The notes below the pieces were generated by a model. The model was not told where the DNA came from, made no database searches, and saw only the letters and a program-made list of their open reading frames with translations. The position numbers were made by a program, and so were the translations under genes. Shown here in pieces: positions 12,072-23,275 of a stretch of 64,000 nucleotides of DNA (position 1 is the first letter of the stretch; every line of letters starts with the position of its first letter). Origin of the DNA: Delphinapterus leucas (lineage: Eukaryota > Chordata > Mammalia > Artiodactyla > Monodontidae); NCBI RefSeq assembly GCF_002288925.2, contig NW_022098063.1, positions 1,484,445-1,548,444 on the forward strand, read 5' to 3'.

Positions 12072-14160
12072 GCAATGTAGAAGGCACTAACAACAGGGAG
12101 GCTTGCGGGTGAAGACATAATGACTTGTGTAGGAGCAGGAGAAAGAATTTGGGGCCTCAGTTTCTTCTTTAGTAAAAAGTAGAGTTTTCCGACATGGTAG
12201 GCTTGAGTATATTAATGAATGGTTGGAACAACCATTTTGGGAAATGGGAAAAGCTGCTGAGTGGGGTCGTATGAAAAGAACGGTGTGTGACACTAGCTTT
12301 TATTAAAATTTAATATTACAATTTAGGGAGGTGTTAAGGAGCCCATTAGCATTGAGGAGAAGCTGAAGGTTGAAATAGATCATCAAAAGGCTTTCACAGG
12401 CCTGGGGCTCCCAGTCACCCAGTTTACAGAATCCTGAGTTTCTCCTACAAGATACAGATCAATTCTAGGAGTCTGTTTGGATGGGCGATTTCCTGCTGAG
12501 GTTCAAACTGCCTTGAGCCTTCAGTGCAGTTTGAAAAGTTTGTGAGTTATAAAGGAAGGGCTTCAACGGGGGAGGAAATGGGAAAACCATTTATATCAAC
12601 AAATTGGTAACATCAGCCTCTAAGGTATCCATTAACTAATTAGACACAATTTCAGTGCAAGGAATTTGTCTCAGTGTTGCTCACTTGGAACTGATGAAAA
12701 GTGCTTTTATTCTGTGTGCTTGCAACTGCAGCAAGTCACCTTTGTGCTGGGTGCTCAGCCACGTCTTTCCAGCTCACTCATCTGTGGCTGAATTTAATGA
12801 GACCTACATCTTGCTGTGCAGTAGGTTGTGGGAATTATTCTGATGATTATTAAATCATTTTCCCAAGTCATTCTAATCTTTGAAATGTTTAATTTCCCAA
12901 ATCCCAAATCATCTAATAAAATGAAAAATGCTGCAGAAGCAGCAGAGCTCCCATCCCTTTGCCTAAAGTGCGTATTTTCTCCCATCTCCTTGTATTTACC
13001 GACACCCATTATGGAAATTAAAAAGCAGCAGTAACCCACATCAGGAGGTCCTTGCTATTTGTCTGGAGACCTGAGTTTGAAAGTGGAGAAAGAGAACCAA
13101 CACAAAACAAAAAGTTTGTCAAGTCAAAATTTTATGTCTGTGGTGAGATGTATAAAGTCCACAGTTTTATTATTTGGAAATTCATGTATAAGAAATAGAG
13201 GGGTTTTTTTGGCTGAACTATTAAGATGCTTATTTATGAATACATTATTGGCAGATTGTGAGTTGTTTAAAAGACATTTGGGAAACTTACTTATGGCCTG
13301 TCCATTATAGTCAAGGTGACCATACACACAGTTTGTCCAGCAAAGTCCATTTACATAAGTTGTCTCTGATGTAATAATTAGTAGTGTCCTCCTTTCACTT
13401 TGGTTTAAAAGATTAATTCTGTGTTCATCTTACTTAGGTATAGAAAGTGTGCATTATATTTGATACAGGCTAGCAGGTGACAAAATAAATCTTACTTGTG
13501 AATTTGGATAGTCGATCAGCTTAATTTTCCTTGAAGGGCATGTTGTGAAGTGACCCCTCATACAAACACTTGCTCTCTTAGGAATGGTAAGCATGCCTGA
13601 ATTTATGCAACTTCTCAAAATATAGGAAAATGTGATTACCACTACAGTTGTGCCAGTCACAACTTGTTAGCAAATTTATATTTTACTCTAAATTTAATAG
13701 TTTGAAAATATTGTCAAAATAAGATCTTGAAAATGCTACATATTTTCTTCCATCAGTAATGCTAAATGAGGGATGAACCATTTTTACCTGTAAAGTTCAG
13801 AAAAATAAATATTTGATAGTTCAGTCACCTTTGAAAAATGGGCTGCTTTTGAGAAACTCATTAGATTCTTTTATCACTTTTACTTAGAGAGTATTGAAAT
13901 TGCTTCTGAAATAATCAATGTGTACTACCAGACTCAAGAGGAACATGTTATGTCAATAAGAAATCAGAGTGCAATTAAGGTGTTGGACTGTGTATATAAC
14001 TTGATAATTTTTTACTTGATTTCAAGAACTTCAGTCATTTCCATGCTAATTCTGAAGGATTAGAAAAGTACAAATGAAAAAATAATTACATTATTTTAAG
14101 AAGTTTGGCAATTACCATTCTGACTCTTTTATTGAACAAGATGCAACCTATAGGGCATTA
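12072..14160. other. About 2 kb of unique sequence
   Basis: No repeat family recognised. The part 12640-13040 has a more even base composition, AT-rich homeobox-like motifs (gattattaaatcatttt) and a ctgcagaagcagcag motif, so it is a candidate conserved element; that is only a guess. Open frames are 60 to 83 codons and occur on both strands. Confidence 0.4.
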
Positions 14161-14630
14161 AGCAGAAGCCCAAAGTGAAAAGGTGAAAGTTCTTGACTTA
14201 ATAAGGAAGGAAAAATAATTGTACGCTGAGGTTGCTAAAATCTCTAGTAAGAATGAATCTTCTATCCATGACATTGTGAAGAAGGAAAAAAAAAATTCAT
14301 GCTACTTTTGCTGTCGCCCCACAAACTGCAAAAGTTACAGCCACAGTTCACGATAAGTGCTTAGTTAAAGTGAAAAAGGCGTTCAATCTGCACAGTAAGA
14401 TTTTAGGAACAACAGAGACCACATTCACATAACTTTTATTACAATATACTGTTTTGTTTTATTTTATTAGTTATTATTAATCTTTTACTGTGCTTAACTT
14501 ATAAATTAAACTTTATCATAGCTATGTATGTATAGGAAGAATCTATATAGGATTCCATATTATCTGCAGTTTTAGGCATCCATTGGGGGCCTCGGAACAT
14601 ATCCCTGGTGGATAAGTGGGGCTACTGTGT
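14161..14630 (+). mobile_element. Tigger (pogo-like) DNA transposon remnant
   Basis: The 5' part encodes a decayed start of a pogo-type transposase: gtgaaagttcttgacttaat reads VKVLDLI before a stop codon. This region normally forms the CENP-B-like DNA-binding domain. It is followed by tgcaaaagttacagccacag and gataagtgcttagttaa, then the non-coding 3' part (cataacttttattacaatat; gcatccattgggggcc), ending ggataagtggggctactgt, the Tigger terminal repeat. The catalytic part of the transposase is missing, so this is an internally deleted copy. I could not find the opposite terminal repeat, so the 5' side is also lost. Confidence 0.85.
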
Positions 14631-14762
14631 GTGTGTATTTTCTCACTCTGTCAAACCTCTAACACATATATTCTGGAGGTGGGAGATCATAAGTGCTGCT
14701 AAAATTTATTTTATAATCTGTTAGCATGTTGTAGATAGGCGGTCTAGCACCTCACTGTAGAA

Positions 14763-15088
14763 CAGAGGTTGGCAAACTTTAGCCTGCTGGCCAGATATAG
14801 CTTGCTACGTATTTTTGTGTGACTTGTGCTCCAAGAATGAGTTTTACACTTTTAAACAGTTGAAGAGAAAAATGAAAAGAATAGTATTTTGTGATATGTA
14901 AAATGATAAGCAATCCAAATTTCCATGTCTGTAAGTTTTCATTGGAATACAGCCATGCCTGTTCATTTGTACGTTATCTGTGGCTGCATTCTCCATATGA
15001 TGGTACAGCTGAGTGATTAAAACGTTATGAACTGAAAAGTCTAAAATATTTACTATTTAGTCCTTTTCAGAGAAATGACTGATCCTTG
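14763..15088 (+). mobile_element. Non-autonomous hAT element with 8-bp target duplication
   Basis: The element begins cagaggttggcaaactttag and includes ggccagatatagcttgc, cattggaatacagccatgcc and taaaatatttactatttagtc before ending gatccttg. This is the order of a common mammalian hAT-Charlie-type repeat. Flanks are ctgtagaa (14755-14762) and ctatagaa (15089-15096), matching at 7 of 8 bases, as expected for an old hAT insertion. A second copy in the opposite orientation lies at 59298-59526. No transposase is present. Confidence 0.8.
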
Positions 15089-15369
15089 CTATAGAATGTG
15101 GTTGTACTTGGCATCCTTTATATTGTTCTTGGCTATTGGGGTTTTGGTTGAAATTGAGAGAGTATAAGTTCCATTTTTAACATCTTGTTACACGGCGTAT
15201 AGAAACTGTTAAAATATTATTACTCTCTTAATTTATGATTTTTAAATAAATGTGACATTTTTAATATGACTTGTTAGTTTACCATTATCCATCTAGATAG
15301 AGATTTTAAAGAACACGGATAATACACTATGCTTTCTCATCAGGGATATTCAGGACTGGAAATAGTGTT

Positions 15370-15412
15370 AAAACCATTTAATGGTTTTAATCATTAAAAC
15401 CATTTAATGATT
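15370..15412. repeat. Short palindrome and tandem motif
   Basis: 15383-15401 is the perfect palindrome ggttttaatcattaaaacc. The motif aaaaccatttaatg occurs on both sides of the centre, so the larger structure is both partly repeated and partly inverted and can form a hairpin. Confidence 0.8.
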
Positions 15413-15685
15413 CAGGCCTAAGAATCATTCATAACATATAATATTTAACTTCTGTGATGGTCCAAAGCTTAGGAATCAAGGCATAAGTTACTAGGAACCT
15501 CAGAATGTCGGTGGTTTGTTGACAGTGCCTGGCAGGATGAATACTCTAGGTGTGTTTGCTTATTTTCAATTGGTTTTATTTTCTTCTTAAAGTTTCCGAA
15601 GAGTAGAAATTTATGACCATGGTCTTCCAGCAACTTACACTGAAATATGAGCACTATCTGAAGAAACAAAAAAGGAATCACAAAA

Positions 15686-15832
15686 TGATAAGAGATGAGA
15701 AGAAATGATAAGTGATAAATGATAAATATATAATAAATAATAATATATATAAATAAAATTATATAATATATAATAAATAATAAATAAATGATAAATATAA
15801 TGATAAATGATAAGTGAAATCATAAGTGAAAC
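15686..15832. repeat. AT-rich imperfect tandem array (gataaat/ataa units)
   Basis: Repeated short units (gataaat, aataaat, ataatata) are seen directly over about 150 bp. The open minus-strand frame 15635-15865 is a product of this low-complexity sequence and is not a gene. Confidence 0.85.
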
Positions 15833-16064
15833 ATGGGTAAAAATTACCAGCAGCCCTATCACCACAGCATTCCACTAAATAATTTACATAATTGTTTCCA
15901 GAATTTGAAGTTTGGCACGACTGGCTACTATCATATGAAAACTCGTTTAAGATTTAAGCGAAAGCTAGAAATATAAATCTGCTCTGACCCCCACTGGACT
16001 ACTTGGTAGTTTCAGAGTAAATGTTTCATTTTGCATTCTTTGTGCATTGGATCGGAAGATTTCA

Positions 16065-16365
16065 TTAGGCCAGGGGCACATCTGCCACCTTTGTTTTTGC
16101 CTGTTGAAATTTTACCTGGTCTTCGGGACCCAACTCAATTTTACCTCTGCTGTAGCATTAATTGCACTTTCTCTTTTTCTCTCATTGTTCTCTTACAGTA
16201 CTTTATTATTGTTTCCAATATTTTAACGCCATATTTTGATTTGCTGTAAAGTTATTTTCATTTGCATCTTCATCTCCTTATCTTGCTTTTGAGAGTAGGA
16301 ACCATGTCTTGAATGTTTTGTCTTCACCACAATGCTGGTACTTAATAGGTTTCACAAAAGCTAGC
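16065..16365 (+). mobile_element. L2 LINE 3' fragment
   Basis: The order gacccaactcaattttacct, gtactttattattgtttcc, gagagtaggaaccatgtctt, aatgctggtacttaatagg matches the L2 3' end (gactcagctcaaatgtcacct, gagggcagggactgtgtctt, agtgcctggcacatagtagg). It is non-coding and diverged. Confidence 0.6.
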
Positions 16366-16576
16366 TATTGAAAAAAATGTGGACTTCTAAGCTTAATAAG
16401 CTTATTTAAGTTTAATAAATTTTAAGCATATGTCAGAAAAGTGACCTGTGTACCTCCTGCAAAGTTATAGTATTTTATTTTCCATGTATTTCCAGAAAAA
16501 CCAATTATGCAATGTACAATTCGTTTTTATGTAATTACTGTGTAATGAAAGCTTTACTACCATGTCCATGCTTGCT

Positions 16577-16613
16577 CTACCTACCTACCTACCTACCTAT
16601 TTATTTATTTATA
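16577..16613. repeat. CTAC and TTTA tetranucleotide repeats
   Basis: About six CTAC units run directly into about three TTTA units. Confidence 0.9.
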
Positions 16614-19388
16614 ATTTTCTAAGATTTAATCAGGCTGAATCTTGAAGTATTTGGAAGATAAGAGTATCCTGTATGCATATATAAAAATTGAAAGAAGTCA
16701 GAAAGTCCAGAGTCCAGAAGGTCATTCATATAGATAAGCATTCAGAGTGCTGTCAGATGACAGGGGGTTTCTATAAATAGTGGTCTTACTAACTACTTTC
16801 TATAGAGTTTGAGTTGTTGATGGGGTTGGCTTCGCCAATTAAGCTTTGCTAGAATACTCTTCTGTAAGACATTGGGGAATTTCCTTTATGGAGTTCTTTC
16901 AAGTTTTAGATATATATAATTCTAGTTCAGATAGTTTCAGGCCCAGAGTCCTGCATAAAAGAAGTAGAATTGGCTATGTGGTAATTGAGTCCCATTTAGC
17001 AAGTGCTTACAACCTGACTTGATTTTGTCATCTTTATTCCAAAAAATGCCTGTATTAAAATGGTACCATATTGTTATATAAAGACACTGGTTCTAAAAAA
17101 AAATTAAGAGAATTTTTTTCAAGAATCATAATGGTATTTTCTGACTAAGCATTTAAGTAATATATCGTTGACTGGCTTAACACCAATTGAATAAGTAAAA
17201 AGACAACATAATAGAGAAATTACAGCATTGTGGAAGTTCATGATGTTTGTTCAAAATCTATTTATGTGTATCTATTCACATCAAATTACCCACATTTCTT
17301 TATCAAGGGCATTTTACAAGCTGAAAAAAAATACTTCACATTGAATATGGTCATTATGCAGACTTATTTTGGAATTTCTCCATCTTGTTCCCCAAGAATA
17401 GCCAAATGATTTAATACAAATGTTCCCGAGGTATTATTAGGCACTGGTTTTAAATTTTACTTTCAACACTGTTCTTTAGCTATCATTTAATTTTCCTACC
17501 TTAATTTTTCCAATTTCTAAATGCTATGACTATGACTGCTTCATGAGAGCAACTGATGAAAGTTCATCAAACTTTATTTAAAAATATATTTGATTCTTTA
17601 AAATGAAACATACAAAGAATATGTTACATAGGGCATCATTTTATGTAATGACAACATAACTTACTGTACGTATTGTCTATTCCAATGGACAAATCATATT
17701 GCTATTTGTATCATCCCCTGGAATGGCATGCTTAGAGGAAAGTATGCATTTTAGCCAGCATCCAGGCTTATTCACATGATTGGGGGCAATCTGGAAGACA
17801 TAACACCCATACTGCTATGTATTAGTTTGTGTGTGGAAATTGCGTTTTCAGAAACAATGGAATTTGGAGAAAGACCCTTTCCCCACTTTCTCTGAAGGGA
17901 GGCAGTGGGAGAGGGGGACATCTCAGTGAAAAGTACAGTTTCTTTGCCATGATGCAAAGATTTAAGGTAGAAGGTAAAGAGAATGTGGCTAAATAATAGT
18001 GTAAATATTCTGTGGATTACTTGGGGTGTTTCATTTTCTTCTTCACATTCCATTTTTGTCCCTTGACCTTTCCTCATTTCAGATGTTACACATGAGTGAT
18101 CCTTTGCTTTAGGGAAACTTATTACTGTATAACCAGAGAAGAAAGATATCACATTTTTTACTTTTATGCTGTAAAACGGTGGTCCGGGTGTCAGACAGAA
18201 AGACTGGAAGACTGTGCAGTCAAGCAGAACCACCTTTCCTTTCAGGAGAGGTGAAGATCCTCTGAATTCAGGAGGGAGAGGAAAGATGGAACAGAAGAGT
18301 AAGGCACTGAAAATGGTCTCTTGGAAAGAGATGCTGGAGAAGCTGAGAGGTCTTTTCTCACAGTTGCCAAGGAGATTTCTTCCTCTAGGCCCTGTGCTCC
18401 ATAAGCACACTCAAAGCAGACGCTACACTGAGAGAGGAAGAAGAAAGGAAATGCAATGTGAACAAACTGAGTTTACTTTCAAGGGTTCGAGTTCAGCCTT
18501 AATTAGCAAGATTATATTTTACACATCTAGATGAAATGGGACTTCCAGCTAGAGAGAAAATTCAGTTTTTAAAACATTTAGCAAGTAAAATTCTTGTACC
18601 CCTGATGGGCTTCACATGCTATTGACATTTAACTGTCAAGATCAGGTTAAGGACAAATAGCAAGGTGAGTTCTCAGTGTTTCTTGCTTCTCTTGCCTTTA
18701 ACACCTTGCTTCTGACTTTCTTCCTGTGGCTCGTTTAGCTGTCATATTGAACTGAACATGCAGCTTGCACAGTGGCCATCACCATCATGCTACCTTCCAC
18801 CCCATACAGTGTCTTTTCCCATGTACTCTCCTTTTCTGGTGAGCAAAATTTGTTTACCTTTCTCATGTAGGTTTCCCTTAGGACACTATGACATCATCTC
18901 ACAAACCAGTCAGATGCAACTTTTGTTTTTCCGTTTTGACAAATGTGAGGAATAATGCATTTTATCTGTAATCATTGCTAACTAGATTATGATTCTTGAT
19001 TGGGTTTCAGGGGTAGGCATATAAAAATTCATAGTATGTGTGTGGAATGGAATTCAGAGGGAAAAAATCTTCACACTTGATTTTGATACAGCACACCACC
19101 ACCCTGTGATCTGTAGCACACACCTTGGATCCTTAGCGAGTCATTTCTTGCTGTTGTATAAATAGTGAACAATTACATGCTATAGAACAATTCATTGAGC
19201 ATCTGCATTTTAATAGATGTTTTAAAATGTGCAATTTGTGGAAAAAATAGTTGATTTGATTATACGAAAATAAAAGGCCTCTTTTCAGTAAGAGGAACCA
19301 CAGATAAAGAGACCAACGATCAGTTAAAAGAAGAAATGCATAATATTGAAAACTGATGAAGATATTCCTATCAGTAAACCTTTAAAAT
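16614..19388. other. Unique region containing the longest open frame of the window
   Basis: No repeat family recognised apart from short A runs. It contains the 212-codon minus-strand frame described separately. The rest holds only short frames, such as 18758-18955 (65 codons). Confidence 0.45.
17772..18410 (-). other. Open reading frame of 212 codons, unrecognised
   Basis: This is the longest open frame in the window. The translation starts MCLWSTGPRG and ends SRLPPIM. I recognise no domain, signal peptide, membrane protein pattern or repeat protein in it. A second frame of 106 codons lies on the plus strand at 18214-18534 and overlaps it, which indicates a locally low stop density and weakens the coding argument. 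There is no Kozak-like evidence strong enough to choose a start and no clear splice context. It could be a chance frame, part of a lineage-specific non-coding RNA, or a decayed retrocopy. Confidence 0.15.
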
Positions 19389-19398
19389 GTTTGTGTTC

Positions 19399-19603
19399 GG
19401 GCTTCCCTGGTGGCTCAGTGGTTGAGGGTCCGCCTGCCGATGCAGGGGACACGGATTCGTGCCCCCGTCCGGGAAGATCCCACGTGCCGCGGAGCGGCTA
19501 GGCCCGTGAGCCATGGCCTCTGAGCCTGCACGTCCAGAGCCTGTGCTCCGCAACGGGAGAGGCCACAACAGTGGCCCGCGTACTGCCAAAAAAAAAAAAA
19601 AAA
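19399..19603 (+). mobile_element. CHR-type tRNA-derived SINE, short cetacean form
   Basis: The tRNA-like head begins gggcttccctggtggctcag and contains the box B-like ggattcgtgcccccg. The body has gagcggctaggcc and ctccgcaacgggagaggcc, and the tail is A16. A perfect 10-bp target duplication, gtttgtgttc, lies at 19389-19398 and 19604-19613. The element retains many CpG sites, and the gaga of the usual cagtgagaggcc is missing. SINEs of this kind are transcribed by RNA polymerase III and moved by L1 machinery. Confidence 0.95.
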
Positions 19604-19689
19604 GTTTGTGTTCTTATTTGATACTTTAGTTATATACCTGTAGACAATATATGATTATACACTCAAATTTAATTGTATAACATACACAT

Positions 19690-19834
19690 ATGTGTTTGGG
19701 TATATTATAAATATATATTATACATATAAAAACATATATGCCCTATATAAACACAGTACATTATATACTATATATACACTATATATAAATACACACACAC
19801 TTGACAGATATATATATATATATATATATATATC
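19690..19834. repeat. TA-rich low-complexity sequence with (TA)n tract
   Basis: Mixed ta/ca/tata sequence ends in an uninterrupted TA tract of about 13 units at 19808-19833. The 86-codon frame overlapping it is low-complexity and not a gene. Confidence 0.9.
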
Positions 19835-21470
19835 AAGGGCCATTGTTTACTGTTATTCCCTGATTTCTTCATTTTCGTCTATGGTAAGGTCTCTGTTTTT
19901 GATTCATTTGTTATATGGTCAGAATCCTTTCTTGTTCCCCTTGGATTCTTGAATATCCACAGTATTTTTATTTTTCCTAGATAGGTGAATGATATATTGG
20001 CTGAGTGTGGAATTCTAAAGTTGCAGCCTCCTTTTTATGACTTGTGGATATATTTACACTCTTTTAGCTTCACATACTGCAGAAGAATAGTCTAATACCA
20101 ATCTTTCAGCACCATTTTGGTATGTTGGAGGTGAGGGATACAGACATAGAACATATTAAAACATATTAATAGTAGGCTGATCTCAAATATTCCCTAGGCA
20201 TGCACAGATCTCATAATGCATAATTTTCCCCAGTGTTCAAGCTTTAAGGTTCTATGCCAGGGGCTGCAAGCTCAGTCTCAGGTAGACTTTCACAGAACCA
20301 AGGCATCTCTTTTATTGGGATCATTAGTGGAGAGAAATGGAGCTGCATTCCATTTCCTCAGAATCCTCTGCTCTATTTCTTTATCCTCTCTGACTTAAAA
20401 TTTTAGAAAGCTCCAATTGTTAGGTTGTCATCACAAACCTCGATATAGAGTTAATTCTGGTACCTTTATCAGTTAATCACTAAGCAAAATCTAGTCTAGA
20501 CTCATGCTATTCTATTGGAATTTACACCTGCTTCAAACTTGACTATGCACATGTATAATTACCTAGTATAATTACCTAGTTTCACCTAAGCAGATTGTAA
20601 GTCTCAAGTGAACACTTCTCAAAATAGGAAAATAATGATGTACTGAGGGTAAAAAATTGAAGAGCATGTCTAAAAGGCCCTTAAAAGTAGTTTTACTTCG
20701 AGTGGGCATGTTGCTAATGGAGCAGAAAATAAACTCTCTTCAGGTGCCAGGCTGAAGGGCTGTTTGCCGCTTAAGTATTTCAGAACTAGTATAGTCTCCA
20801 GGCATATTGAAGGGCACACCAAACTCTGCTGCTATATTTTCACAAGTAGAGCCAGGGTAGAGCTGCCGGTAGAAGTGTTCATTATCATTTACATTGGGAA
20901 AACAGCCATGACATTACTGATTTTCATTCTTAATTTTGTCAGATTAAGATAGAATTATGGATGGAAGTTTTCTTCTTTGAGGGAAACGATTTGGAAAAAC
21001 AAAGTCAGGAAGATCATTTTGTGGACATTCTCCTTAGAAAATTCTATTAAAATGCTGACAACCTGAAACATGGGGAGTATGTGAGGAAGGAAACACCTTA
21101 CACCCATGGGATGCTCAAACACTAAATTATATTGCTTCTCACTTTAGCACTGGTGAGCACTGCTTTGCTTAGTGTATTGACTCCAGATGCTGTGACATAC
21201 TCAATTCATTTAGGAGAGCTCAGATTTCCTGCACAGTGGTTCAATGGTTACATTCTGGATGTAATACATATGTCCCAGCACCATAACTAATGGCTACAAC
21301 ATATATATCTGAAACAGTACTTCCATTCTGTTCCCAAGTAGGTACCACTCAAGCTACTGGGGACTGAGGTGTATAAAATCTCAGGAATTGACAATTAGAG
21401 GTAGTACACTGAAATATTTGGACCACAGTGGTAGAAATATAATTTGAATATTTTCACTGATAAATAATTC
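19835..21470. other. Mostly unique sequence; possible old L1 piece at 19880-20130
   Basis: The stretch around ggctgagtgtggaattctaa and cagcaccattttgg weakly resembles an antisense part of an old LINE. A 13-base direct repeat, ataattacctagt, occurs twice in tandem at about 20553-20581. Nothing else was recognised. Confidence 0.35.
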
Positions 21471-21479
21471 CATTTATTC

Positions 21480-21620
21480 TTGCCCTCATTTAATTCTCCT
21501 GAAAACCCCTATTGGATAAGTATTGTTATTACCTGTCACTTGCCTAAGATTATACAGCATGTGCCAGAGTTGGGATTTAAGCCCTGTAAGCTGATTCCAG
21601 GATCACTGCTCTTCCTTGTC
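21480..21620 (-). repeat. MIR SINE, antisense
   Basis: The plus strand reads taagtattgttattacctgt, acttgcctaagattatacag, agagttgggatttaagccct, gattccaggatcactgctct, which is the reverse complement of MIR (ctgtgtgaccttgggcaagt region and the tRNA-like head) in the correct order. Confidence 0.75.
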
Positions 21621-21634
21621 TCATGAGCTTTGAA

Positions 21635-21775
21635 GCTTTTCTGTGATTACTCTGTACCTCAGTTTTCTCAAACCTAAAATAGGGATAGATAAATTAAGGT
21701 TGATAAAAACACTGAGCACCTGGCATATGTTATGCATTCAAGGAATAGCTATTGTTATTATTACAATAATTATTA
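21635..21775 (+). repeat. MIR SINE, sense, lacking the 5' head
   Basis: The order gtacctcagttttctcaaac, ctaaaatagggatagataaa, acactgagcacctggcatat, attgttattatta follows the MIR 3' half. It lies head-to-head with the antisense MIR just upstream. Confidence 0.75.
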
Positions 21776-21829
21776 TTAAGTATATATTATATACTAGCTA
21801 TGAGTCTAAGAATCTTATTTTATGTATCT

Positions 21830-22290
21830 TACAACCCAGGGAATGGTAGATATCAAATAAAAACTTGAAGGAGTGATGTGTGCTACCAAGGAGAAGAGTA
21901 AGGTACCTTGGGAAAATATGATGATGGTTTATTGTAATCTTTAGGTCAGGGAAAGTTTCCCTCTGGAGGTGACACTTAAGCTGTGTTATAAAAGGTGAAT
22001 TTAGCATTAGAATTATCAGACTAGAGAGGACCAGTGGGAAGAATACTATATAAAAATACTGTAGACTCAGTCCAGGGCTGGAAGATGCAGGACCTTCTAG
22101 TCCAAGTAAAGATTTTGGGTTTATCCCAAGAGCAACTGGAGGTAGTTAAAGGATTTCAACAGGAGAGTGATATGATCAGCTACGAATTTAAAGATCACTC
22201 TGAATGCTGTGTAAAGAATAGATTAGACCTAGGCAAGACCGGATGTGTAGAGATCAATTAGGCCATTTCAGCAGCGCCTATGAGAGATTA
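21830..22290 (-). mobile_element. L2 LINE body fragment, antisense
   Basis: The plus strand shows cctctggaggtgacacttaa, gattttgggtttatcccaag, agcaactggaggtagttaaa, caggagagtgatatgatcag and aaagatcactctgaatgctg. These match the reverse complement of the L2 coding and 3' region in order. The 75-codon plus-strand frame at 22034-22261 is simply antisense to it. Confidence 0.7.
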
Positions 22291-22865
22291 ATATTGCTGT
22301 GAATAAGGGTGGTCCTGGTGTATTCAAGGACTATCTAGGACTAGGGAAAACAATGGATAGGTGAACTGTGTTCTTCTGTATAGTCCTTTTTTCTTCTTTT
22401 TTTTTCCTTTTACTTGCCACTAAAACAGGACTCTAGTGTAGCTACTGATCCTGGACTGCATTTGTTTCTGGGTTAAACCTGTGATCATAGATTCCAGTCC
22501 AACCTCCCTTTTGTCTCCTCCTGCTGTCTCATTTCCAAACTCAGCTTTAAACCTCCCAGAACTGCCAGCATCCTCCCCCTTCCTTACTCCCACCTTCCCA
22601 CTACTATTCAAGGAGATTCTGGTACTATTATAAGCAAATATTTGTCTACATTAAAATTTTTTAATGAACACACACTCTGCATCTTAACATTAGAAAATGG
22701 CCTTTTCAATAAAAGACCATCTTGCTTAGTCTACTTGGTTGGAGATAATGCAATAATTTGTTCCCATTTACTGACTGAATAAGCAGATGGGGTGATTCTA
22801 CTCATTTCAAGCAGTGACCACTTTTATGGCCAAACTGGAGAGTTAGGTTGAGAGCCTTGATTACT
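22291..22865. other. Unique or unclassified interval
   Basis: Contains a C/T-rich patch (22385-22410; 22500-22610) and no recognised family. Confidence 0.4.
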
Positions 22866-22869
22866 AGAC

Positions 22870-23060
22870 TGATACCTTTAATTTATCATGGAAAGGTCAG
22901 AATGTTTTTGAAGCAAAAGTACGTGATTAGGCCACAGTTCAGGAAGATAAACTTGCAGCGATAGGAGGTTTTGGAGTGGGAAATAGATTGAAAGTCTATA
23001 GGAGCAAAAAAGTAGTGTGGTGAATGGACAAGTCATGGATTCAAGGTTACATAAATTTGT
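22870..23060 (-). mobile_element. Possible second L2 antisense fragment
   Basis: The phrases ggaaaggtcagaatgttttt, agcaaaagtacgtgattagg and gtgggaaatagattgaaag follow the L2 antisense pattern loosely. It may belong to the same insertion as 21830-22290. Confidence 0.4.
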
Positions 23061-23275
23061 ACTTGAATCTTGCCACAATCACTTATTTAACAGACATTTG
23101 AGTTTCTATTAGCTATGATAATGAGATGAGGTGAATTTGGAAAGGTAGCCAAATTATGTTCTACCTTCTGGCCCAGGGTATGAAATTTAAGCTTTATTAT
23201 AAATTCAGGAGGATGATATTAGAAGGCCTTCACAGGAAAAGAGCATTATTTAAGCATTATAAAAGATCACTGCAG

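Noticed and set aside
15686..15832. CRISPR-like or satellite array
   Set aside because: Units are 7-12 bases, AT-only and irregular, with no spacers; it is a simple low-complexity tract.
19399..19475. tRNA gene
   Set aside because: The tRNA-like boxes belong to the SINE head; the cloverleaf is not intact and it has an A tail and target duplication.
19692..19952. Tyr/Ile-rich 86-codon open frame
   Set aside because: It is a translation of the TA/CA simple repeat.
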